Source: Phycisphaerae bacterium (GTDB lineage Bacteria > Planctomycetota > Phycisphaerae > SM23-33). From it: DNA of 11,267 bases. The notes below the pieces were generated by a model, which was not told the DNA's origin, ran no database searches, and was given only the letters and a program-made list of their open reading frames with translations. The stretch is taken from NCBI GenBank assembly GCA_030754715.1, contig JASLZV010000026.1:1-11267 (forward strand), written 5' to 3'. Position numbers and translations under genes: made by a program. Of this stretch, positions 1 through 5,512 are shown piece by piece; position 1 is the stretch's first letter; every line of letters begins with the position of its first letter.

Positions 1-1312
1 CGTGAAAATTGATCTCAGCAGCCGTCTGCGTGGCGGCCAGAAGATCCGCCAGGTCCGGATAGAGGTCCACGGGCACAGGGCGGTCGGCTCGGAGAAAATA
101 GCGCCACGGGTGGGCCAGAATGTCCACCCCGGCGGTGAGGAGTTTTTCGGTGGTTCGCATAAACGCCTCAGCCGCCTGCGCATCGGTCAATCCCACGTTG
201 TCCTCGGCCAACCAGTGCACCGCACCAACGACCAAGTCCAACTGCCGGCGGTCCCGGTCATGCAGGGTAATGGCGCCGGCGGCATCGAGTTCCACCTCCA
301 GGCCAACTCGCACAAAACTGTTCCTCAGCGGCAGGATTTCTTTTCCAAAGGCCGCCATGCGCGAGTGTGTTTCGCTTCGCCAGATATCCGGTTGATGTAT
401 GTGCCTGGCCGCCCAGAAGTCCTCCGGCCTACAGTAAATCTGCGGTGCGTGTTCGACAAGACAGATTCCCGAGGCGCCGAACGTCCGGGCGCGCCGAATC
501 GCCGTGCGAGCGTCAACTTCACGCTGTGCACAGTAGGAAAACTCGGTGTGGACGTGGCTGTCCACGACGCGAGGCGAACCGTCCAACTGCAGTGGGCGGG
601 TTTCAACGGTTACCTCTCGCCCGCGGAGCGTAATTAAGGTGTAGGGAAACGGCGCCTCGCAGAGGATTGGCATCGTAAAATACCGCACGCCACCGGCGAC
701 GTTGAGCGGTTGGCCGGGATGATAGTGGCCACTGAGCGACAGCATCACGCCCGCGCGGCTGTAGTCGGCCATGATCTGGCAGCGGTTGGTGTGCATGTAT
801 GGGTATTCGCTGCAATCGACCTCGGGACTGATAGGGTTGTGCTGGAGGGTAACAATCGGCCCGCCGCTCTGTCCGCCCAGTTCGCGGAGCAGGGCCAAGT
901 CGCCGCAACTGCGGGTGCAGTAGCGCCCTTCGGCGCCATAAGAGTCGGCAAACACGACGAAGCGGTATCCGCCGATTTCGTGCACTCCGGCTCGCGTCCC
1001 GAAGGCGGCCAGCAACTCGTCTGCTAACCTGTCATGATTGCCCGGGGCCACCATCAGGGGCACCTCGCCGGCGGCGGCGTCAATCTGGTTGGCGATTTCG
1101 GACAGTTCATCCTCAAATCGCGGGCTGTCGCCTTCGGCTAGCACGTCCCCAAGCATCGCGATGGCGTCGAATCCGCCGCGGCGCTTCGCGTCCTCCATTG
1201 CACGGCGGATCAGTTCGCAGCCAAGATCATAGCGGAACTCCGGGGTCGGTAGTTTCCCCTCGGCATCGTAGTGTGAATCGGCCAGAACCAACAGGCGGAA
1301 CCCGGCTGACAT
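1..1312 (-). CDS. Metallophosphoesterase-PHP fusion phosphoesterase (3' end outside window)
   Basis: The frame opens at the ATG at 1312 and runs without a stop to the left edge, giving 437 visible residues; the C-terminus is missing. An AAGGGAG ribosome site lies about 10 nt upstream of the ATG. Residues 1-235 form a calcineurin-like metallophosphoesterase with the full ligand set: D12-x-H14, G55-D56, GNHD at 91-94, H158 in QHNP, and GHYHPG at 195-200. Residues 249-437 form a PHP domain of the HisJ-like type: HVH at 253-255, EH at 287-288, GLEVE at 337-341, H366 in GAVH, H401 in LAHP, and EIN at 433-435. Both families are metal-dependent phosphoesterases, so two active sites are expected in one chain. 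No signal peptide or membrane segment is seen, which suggests a cytoplasmic enzyme. The substrate is unknown; the MPE half resembles CpdA-type phosphodiesterases in motif spacing only. The gene is divergent from ilvE. Domain calls are firm; function is open. Confidence 0.9.
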   Translation of the reverse strand, partial: MSAGFRLLVLADSHYDAEGKLPTPEFRYDLGCELIRRAMEDAKRRGGFDAIAMLGDVLAEGDSPRFEDELSEIANQIDAAAGEVPLMVAPGNHDRLADELLAAFGTRAGVHEIGGYRFVVFADSYGAEGRYCTRSCGDLALLRELGGQSGGPIVTLQHNPISPEVDCSEYPYMHTNRCQIMADYSRAGVMLSLSGHYHPGQPLNVAGGVRYFTMPILCEAPFPYTLITLRGREVTVETRPLQLDGSPRVVDSHVHTEFSYCAQREVDARTAIRRARTFGASGICLVEHAPQIYCRPEDFWAARHIHQPDIWRSETHSRMAAFGKEILPLRNSFVRVGLEVELDAAGAITLHDRDRRQLDLVVGAVHWLAEDNVGLTDAQAAEAFMRTTEKLLTAGVDILAHPWRYFLRADRPVPVDLYPDLADLLAATQTAAEINFH

Positions 1313-1349
1313 CGTTAGCGTGCTCCCTTGGCGGTGGGTAATGACGTGG

Positions 1350-1377
1350 ATTGTAGAGACTCACCGCCGTGTTGCAA
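1350..1377 (-). promoter_or_regulatory. Candidate sigma70-type promoter for the MPE-PHP gene
   Basis: Read on the minus strand, TTGCAA (1377-1372) is followed after 16 nt by TACAAT (1355-1350), about 37 nt before the ATG at 1312. The spacing and both boxes fit a housekeeping promoter. No experimental support is available. Confidence 0.45.
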
Positions 1378-1459
1378 GGTTCGGGCAAAGCCCACAGGCC
1401 GCAACGCCGAGGCAACCCGGCGTACAGGGACTTTGCCAGGCGCAGGGCCAACAGCAGCA

Positions 1460-1488
1460 TTGCCGAAACCTCGTGGGGCACTTATGAT
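1460..1488 (+). promoter_or_regulatory. Candidate sigma70-type promoter for ilvE
   Basis: TTGCCG at 1460-1465 and TATGAT at 1483-1488 are separated by exactly 17 nt. Transcription would start near 1495, leaving a leader of about 20 nt that holds only the AGGAG ribosome site at 1504-1508. That leaves no room for an attenuator or leader peptide of the kind found before some branched-chain amino acid genes. Confidence 0.45.
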
Positions 1489-1514
1489 GGCGGGGCGTCC
1501 GATAGGAGCAGATG

Positions 1515-2375
1515 ATGAAAGTCTGGCTTGACGGCAAACTAGTGGACAAGGGCAGCGCCAAACTGAGCGTGTTCGACCACGGAACCCTCTATGGTGACGG
1601 GGTGTTTGAGGGCATCCGCGTCTATAACGGCAGGGTTTTTCAGTGTCAGGCCCACGTGGACCGCCTGTTCGAATCGGCAAGGCGGATTCGACTGGCCATC
1701 CCCTACACTAAGGTGGAACTGACCGAAGCGATGCACAAGACACTGGAAGCCAACCGGCGCATCAATGGGTACATCCGCCTGGTGGTCACCCGCGGCCTCG
1801 GTACGCTGGGCCTGAGTCCCTTTAAGTGCTCCGACCCCAGCGTGTTCATCATCACTTCTGACATCGAAATGTACCCCCAGGAGATGTACGAAAACGGCAT
1901 GGCGATGATCATCGCCAAGACAATCCGGTGCCCGGCGAGGATGCTCGATCCGCAGGTCAAGAGCCTGAACTATCTCAACAACATCCGAGCGAAGATCGAG
2001 GCCGTCGAAGCCGGGGTGGCTGAGGCAATCATGCTCAACGAGCAGGGCAACGTAGCAGAGTGCACCGGCGAAAACATCTTCATCGTCAAAGACGGGCAGG
2101 CGGTCACGCCTGGCTTGAAGGCAGGTATACTGGCGGGCATCACGCGTGCGGTGGTCATGCGTCTGGGCGACAAACTCGGCATCAAGACGGCTGAGCGGGA
2201 CATCAGCCCCGAAGACCTGTACGCTGCGGATGAAAGTTTTCTCACCGGAACGGCTGCCGAGGTCATCGCCGTCACCAAGGTGGACGACAGAATCATCGGC
2301 AACGGCAAGGTCGGGCCGGTGACCAAGAAACTTCTTGTCGCCTTCCAGGAGTTTACCGACTCCAACCAGGTCTAA
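1515..2375 (+). CDS. ilvE: Branched-chain amino acid aminotransferase
   Basis: This is a fold-type IV PLP aminotransferase of 286 residues, slightly shorter than the usual 290-310. It is expected to interconvert leucine, isoleucine and valine with their 2-keto acids, using glutamate/2-oxoglutarate, in the cytoplasm. Visible signatures are the N-terminal FDHGTLYGDGVFEGIR stretch (about residues 20-35), the PLP lysine in VKSLNYLNN (K149), the ECTGENIF motif (182-189) and the TGTAAE phosphate-binding loop near 244-249. Two in-frame ATGs occur at 1512 and 1515. I chose 1515 because the AGGAG at 1504-1508 is 6 nt from it but only 3 nt from the first. Some relatives act on D-alanine or are 4-amino-4-deoxychorismate lyases. 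The length and the VFEGIR-type N-terminus favour IlvE. No other branched-chain pathway gene is nearby. Confidence 0.93.
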   Translation: MKVWLDGKLVDKGSAKLSVFDHGTLYGDGVFEGIRVYNGRVFQCQAHVDRLFESARRIRLAIPYTKVELTEAMHKTLEANRRINGYIRLVVTRGLGTLGLSPFKCSDPSVFIITSDIEMYPQEMYENGMAMIIAKTIRCPARMLDPQVKSLNYLNNIRAKIEAVEAGVAEAIMLNEQGNVAECTGENIFIVKDGQAVTPGLKAGILAGITRAVVMRLGDKLGIKTAERDISPEDLYAADESFLTGTAAEVIAVTKVDDRIIGNGKVGPVTKKLLVAFQEFTDSNQV

Positions 2376-2417
2376 GCCGAATATTGCATAACCTTATGCC
2401 GTCTTGACCAAAGATAC

Positions 2418-2451
2418 TCCGGAGCATTTCTCCGGACCCCGCCTGCCGGGG
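2418..2451 (+). other. Two adjacent hairpins in the ilvE-mntP spacer
   Basis: TCCGGAG (2418-2424) pairs perfectly with CTCCGGA (2430-2436) around a 5-nt loop. Directly after it, CCCCG (2437-2441) pairs with CGGGG (2447-2451) around another 5-nt loop. The 133-bp spacer between the ilvE stop and the mntP start holds nothing else I can identify. No T-tract follows the hairpins, so a classical terminator is not supported. They may be a leader structure for mntP or a 3' end for ilvE. Confidence 0.5.
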
Positions 2452-2508
2452 CCTTTCGACTCGAAGTTCTCACGCCTCATCAGTACACTGAAACGGCGGA
2501 GGCAATGC

Positions 2509-3063
2509 ATGGGTCTGCTGGAAACCCTGACCTTGGCAGTCGGCTTGGGCCTGGACGCGATGAGTGTGTGCACGGGCATCGGTGTTCGCTGGCACGGTCC
2601 GCGGCAGAAGTTTCGTCTAGCCTGGCACATGGGATTATTTCAGTTTCTGATGCCGGTGATCGGGTGGCTGGCCGGACGACATCTCGCGGTCCCGCTGGAG
2701 AGCGTGGGGGCATACCTGGCGAGCGCGCTGGTAATGGCCATGGGTGCGAAGATGTTGTACGGAGCGTGGAAATATCATCCGTCGTCCGCCAACGCCTATC
2801 GTGAGCCCAGCGATCCAACGCGCGGCTGGTCGTTGCTCGCCCTGTCGCTGGCCACCAGCATCGACGCCATGGTGGTGGGGTGCTCGCTGGGGCTGAAAGG
2901 GGAACAACTCTGGCAGGCCAGCGTCGTGATCGGCGTGGCTGCGGGACTGATGGCGATGATGGGGGTGGTTCTGGGCCGCCAGATCGGGCAGATGGCGGGG
3001 AGACCGGCAGAATTCCTTGGCGCAGCGGTTCTGATCGCGCTGGGGATCAGTTTTTTGTTTTGA
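2509..3063 (+). CDS. mntP: Manganese efflux pump MntP family
   Basis: A 184-residue, very hydrophobic protein with about six membrane segments, matching the usual length of MntP (formerly DUF204/YebN). It is expected to export Mn2+ across the inner membrane. The family's internal duplication is visible: GLGLDAMSVC (12-21) and SLATSIDAMVVG (113-124) each carry a conserved membrane aspartate, D16 and D119. MGLFQ at 41-45 followed by MPVIGW is also typical. The open frame extends upstream to a TTG at 2404, but that extension is polar and arginine-rich and covers the hairpin pair. The ATG at 2509 has a GGAGG (2498-2502) 6 nt upstream and starts exactly where the first membrane segment begins, so I chose it. 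In many bacteria mntP is controlled by MntR or the yybP-ykoY riboswitch; I could not identify either here. Confidence 0.92.
   Translation: MGLLETLTLAVGLGLDAMSVCTGIGVRWHGPRQKFRLAWHMGLFQFLMPVIGWLAGRHLAVPLESVGAYLASALVMAMGAKMLYGAWKYHPSSANAYREPSDPTRGWSLLALSLATSIDAMVVGCSLGLKGEQLWQASVVIGVAAGLMAMMGVVLGRQIGQMAGRPAEFLGAAVLIALGISFLF
3031..3061 (+). terminator. Candidate intrinsic terminator inside the 3' end of mntP
   Basis: CTGATC (3031-3036) pairs perfectly with GATCAG (3045-3050) around an 8-nt loop, and TTTTTTGTTTT follows at once (3051-3061). The structure lies within the last codons of mntP and ends at its stop codon. The stem is short and half A/T, so its strength is uncertain. The T-tract is strong, and the next gene is convergent, so a terminator is expected here. 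Confidence 0.5.
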
Positions 3064-3122
3064 TGAACCGACGTACCGCCTAGCGATTATCCCGCGACAC
3101 GGAATGCCCGGAGCAATCCGCT

Positions 3123-3749
3123 TCAGCCGCCCAGAAGCTCCAGGATCTTTCGCCCGAATGACGATCTACCGGCAAGTTTTCTGGCGGCCTCAGCGCGGAT
3201 CTCCTTGGCAATGCGAAGAGCCAGGCCTCGGCCACCGGGAACATCCGTGCCAAGTTTCCCAGGTAGGTCTGTGGCGTCAGGGTCCTCCTCCAGGTCGCTA
3301 CTGATCCTGTGCCTCGGGAGGACCAGTGCTTCGTAGGCCTCACCGGTGCTGGTGACATTGTCGCCTACCGAGCGGGGGCGCTCGGCGGCAACAGCAACCG
3401 CGGGCTCATATGTTGACGGGCCGGTCGAGCGAATACGAACGGTCACCATGAGATACGTCGGCTGGATCGCGCTTTCTGCGGTCTCCCGCGGGCCTACCGC
3501 GTCCCGCCGCCAGAACTCGAAAAAATGCCTCCCGGCCACCTGTTCGGTGACAATGACCCCCGCCCGGCGGTCCTGGCGATTGATGGTAAACTGATAGCCG
3601 CGCAGGACGTCCTTGCTGGCCTCCCAAACGGCCTGGAAGTTCCGCTCGGCCGCAGTGAGTTTTTTCGGCGGGACGATAGGCCTGGTGTGCTGCACACACC
3701 CGCAGGCGCCCAGAGCCGCCACAATACATGTTGCCCAGAATGTTCGCAT
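3123..3749 (-). CDS. Uncharacterised lipoprotein
   Basis: A 208-residue protein whose first 16 residues form a short lipoprotein signal: a charged MR start, a hydrophobic stretch, and the lipobox LGAC with C16 as the likely lipidated cysteine. It should be exported and membrane-anchored. Residues 35-85 hold the most distinctive part, a helix (NFQAVWEASKDVLRGYQF) followed by a strand region ending in FEFWRRD (77-83). Residues 98-124 look like a beta hairpin (YLMVTVRIRSTG, then YEPAVAVAAERPR). The C-terminus is helical and basic. I recognise no enzyme motif and assign no function. The style recalls small lipoproteins common in planctomycete genomes, but this is an impression. The ATG at 3749 is preceded only by a weak AGGT about 5 nt upstream. 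It converges on mntP with a 59-bp gap and diverges from rsmD. Confidence 0.8.
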   Translation of the reverse strand: MRTFWATCIVAALGACGCVQHTRPIVPPKKLTAAERNFQAVWEASKDVLRGYQFTINRQDRRAGVIVTEQVAGRHFFEFWRRDAVGPRETAESAIQPTYLMVTVRIRSTGPSTYEPAVAVAAERPRSVGDNVTSTGEAYEALVLPRHRISSDLEEDPDATDLPGKLGTDVPGGRGLALRIAKEIRAEAARKLAGRSSFGRKILELLGG

Positions 3750-3801
3750 AATGACCTGGCGGACCTTGCAGGGCCATCACACCAATTGGCCCGCCGGGGT
3801 T

Positions 3802-3829
3802 ATTGTATACGGCCTTGCCTCCAATTCAA
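3802..3829 (-). promoter_or_regulatory. Candidate sigma70-type promoter for the lipoprotein gene
   Basis: Read on the minus strand, TTGAAT (3829-3824), a 16-nt spacer and TACAAT (3807-3802) lie about 52 nt before the ATG at 3749. Box identity and spacing resemble the site before the MPE-PHP gene. Confidence 0.45.
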
Positions 3830-3881
3830 CGCCGAAGGCCCAGCCGGCATCCTACCGCAGCCAGGCAATCGCCGCGGCTTT

Positions 3882-3987
3882 TGTTTGGGAACCTTTGGGG
3901 GCCAAACACCTCCCTAGGGAAATCGAGTACAATATTCGCCGGCCGCAGCGTGACGGGAATTCCCTTACTATCGGCGATACTCCCGTC
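3882..3987. repeat. Cluster of inverted repeats upstream of rsmD
   Basis: The 275-bp divergent spacer between the lipoprotein gene and rsmD holds four inverted repeats. They are TGTTTGG/CCAAACA (3882-3888 with 3902-3908), the perfect 10-bp palindromes TCCCTAGGGA (3911-3920) and GGGAATTCCC (3955-3964), and GACGGGA/TCCCGTC (3952-3958 with 3981-3987). A TACAAT (3928-3933) sits between the two perfect palindromes and could be a -10 box for rsmD, though no good -35 lies at the right distance. The repeats may be operators or leader-RNA hairpins. Confidence 0.4.
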
Positions 3988-4024
3988 TCCAACAAACGTT
4001 ATATCTTGTGCAGAGGACAGCTGC

Positions 4025-4609
4025 ATGCGAATACTCGCCGGGCGGTTCAAGGGACACAATCTTCTGGCGCCTCCGGGCAGAACACAAACCCGCCCGATCA
4101 CCGGTCGGGCCAGGAAGTCCCTGTTTGACATTCTCAGCCCCCACCTAGCAGGTGCGATGGTATTGGACCTCTATTGCGGCACCGGCACGATGGGTCTGGA
4201 GGCCCTGTCGCGCGGGGCGCGGGCGTGCTGGTTTGCCGACCGCGACCGCACCGCGCTGAAGCGGCTGCGGCGGAACATACAGGCTCTGAACGTGCAGGAC
4301 TGCTGCGGGGTATGGCAAGGCGACGTGCCGGCCCGCCTGAGGCGCTGGCTGACGGACCTGGACGGCGCGGTGGACGTGGCCTTTGTCGATCCGCCCTATG
4401 CCGAAACGCGGCGGTGGACATGGGGCGTGATCGAACAAAGACTCTTTGGGCCGCTGGGTGGCAAGTTAGCCGGCGACGGGACGGTGGTGCTGCGGACGCC
4501 CGCGAGCCTGGCTGTGCCGCAGCGGATCGACATACTGGCTGCCACGCGAACCAAACGGTATGGTGGAACAGTCGTAACGCTGCTGGAGCCGAACGTGGAA
4601 GAGAAATAG
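4025..4609 (+). CDS. rsmD: 16S rRNA (guanine(966)-N(2))-methyltransferase
   Basis: A 194-residue SAM-dependent methyltransferase of the RsmD family, which methylates G966 (E. coli numbering) of 16S rRNA on the small subunit. The N-terminus MRILAGRFKGHNLLAPPG, followed by TRPITGRARKSLFDIL (22-37), is the characteristic RsmD entry sequence. Motif I is VLDLYCGTG (46-54), and the catalytic DPPY motif is at 122-125. Length is normal for the family. The open frame continues upstream to 3803, but the ATG at 4025 matches the family start and has an AGAGGA (4012-4017) 7 nt upstream. The stop codon TAG at 4607-4609 directly abuts the ATG of the DUF58 gene, so the two are probably co-transcribed and translationally coupled. 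RsmD genes more often neighbour coaD; here the partner is unusual. Confidence 0.93.
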   Translation: MRILAGRFKGHNLLAPPGRTQTRPITGRARKSLFDILSPHLAGAMVLDLYCGTGTMGLEALSRGARACWFADRDRTALKRLRRNIQALNVQDCCGVWQGDVPARLRRWLTDLDGAVDVAFVDPPYAETRRWTWGVIEQRLFGPLGGKLAGDGTVVLRTPASLAVPQRIDILAATRTKRYGGTVVTLLEPNVEEK

Positions 4610-5512
4610 ATGGCGAAGATTCCGTACACGTATTTTCAGCCGGAGCGGCTTGCAAAACTGACCAACTTAAACCTGCGGGTCCGCCAAGCCGTCGAGGGGT
4701 TCATATCCGGCCTGCACCGCAGCCCCCATCGCGGCTTTTCCGTGGAGTTCGCCGAGCACCGCGAATACACACCCGGCGACGACCTGCGCCACCTAGACTG
4801 GGTGGCTTGGGCCCGATCCGACCGTTACTACATCAAACAGTACGAGCAGGAGACCAATCTGAGGGTGTATATTCTGCTGGACGTCAGCGCTTCGATGGAT
4901 TACCGCTACACCGGCGAGTCGACGAAATTCACCTACGGGTGTTTCCTGTCGGCCTGCCTGGCGTACCTGATGTGTCGCCAGCATGATGCCGTGGGGATAA
5001 TCGCCTTCGACCAGGACGTGCGGTTCCACATACCTCCAGCCTCCACACCTGGCCACCTGGACCGTATCTTCACGTCACTGGAGCAGATCGAACCCGGGCG
5101 CCGGACCGCGGTGGCTGGCACGTTCCACAGCCTGGCTGACCGGATCGCAAAGCGTGGGTTGATCATTGTCATTTCCGACCTGTACGACGACCAGTTGGAG
5201 ATTCTCCGCGCGCTGCAGCATTTTGTGTACAAGAAGCACCAGATCATCGTATTTCACGTGCTGGACGCAGCCGAACTGGAGTTTCCGTTTTCAAAGACCG
5301 TGTCGTTTGTGGACATGGAGACTCGCGAGAAATTGCAGGTGGACACGCGGTACGTCAAACAGGCCTACCTTGACGAGATTGGCGCGTTTATCGAGCGGTA
5401 TCGCAGGGAATGCTCCGAACGGAAGATCGACTACTCCCTGACCACTACCAGCACGTCGTACGACCGGATGCTGCTGGATTATCTTGCCAAGCGAAAGGCG
5501 CTGAGGCGATGA
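4610..5512 (+). CDS. DUF58 domain protein (vWA-like, MoxR-associated type)
   Basis: A 300-residue soluble protein of the DUF58 family. The family hallmark is present as REYTPGDDLRHLDWVAWAR (51-69). A vWA-like fold follows, with the metal-ion-dependent adhesion site DVSAS (91-95) at the end of a hydrophobic strand, and a second conserved element ISDLYDD (188-194). DUF58 proteins usually act with a MoxR-type AAA+ ATPase and BatA-like membrane proteins in envelope stress or complex assembly; the exact role is unknown for most. No signal peptide or membrane segment is present, so it is probably cytoplasmic. The ATG follows the rsmD stop with no gap and has only a weak GGAAGAG upstream, consistent with coupled translation. 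Its own stop overlaps the start of the next gene in ATGA. Confidence 0.92.
   Translation: MAKIPYTYFQPERLAKLTNLNLRVRQAVEGFISGLHRSPHRGFSVEFAEHREYTPGDDLRHLDWVAWARSDRYYIKQYEQETNLRVYILLDVSASMDYRYTGESTKFTYGCFLSACLAYLMCRQHDAVGIIAFDQDVRFHIPPASTPGHLDRIFTSLEQIEPGRRTAVAGTFHSLADRIAKRGLIIVISDLYDDQLEILRALQHFVYKKHQIIVFHVLDAAELEFPFSKTVSFVDMETREKLQVDTRYVKQAYLDEIGAFIERYRRECSERKIDYSLTTTSTSYDRMLLDYLAKRKALRR

Noticed and set aside
2..637. Plus-strand 211-codon open frame at the left edge
   Set aside because: It is antisense to the PHP domain, whose motifs are complete on the minus strand; the plus translation shows no domain.
1313..1511. Leader-peptide attenuator before ilvE
   Set aside because: No short frame rich in Leu/Ile/Val codons followed by alternative hairpins was found, and the likely promoter leaves a leader of only about 20 nt.
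2376..2508. yybP-ykoY manganese riboswitch upstream of mntP
   Set aside because: An ATACTCC is present at 2415-2421, but the matching GGGGAGUA loop and the surrounding stems are absent, so a riboswitch call is not supported.
2404..2508. Longer mntP start at the TTG at 2404
   Set aside because: The added 35 residues are polar and basic, overlap the hairpin pair and lack a ribosome site, while the ATG at 2509 has an ideal one.
3928..3933. TACAAT as the rsmD -10 box
   Set aside because: No -35-like hexamer lies 16-18 nt upstream, so it is mentioned only as part of the palindrome cluster and not called as a promoter.
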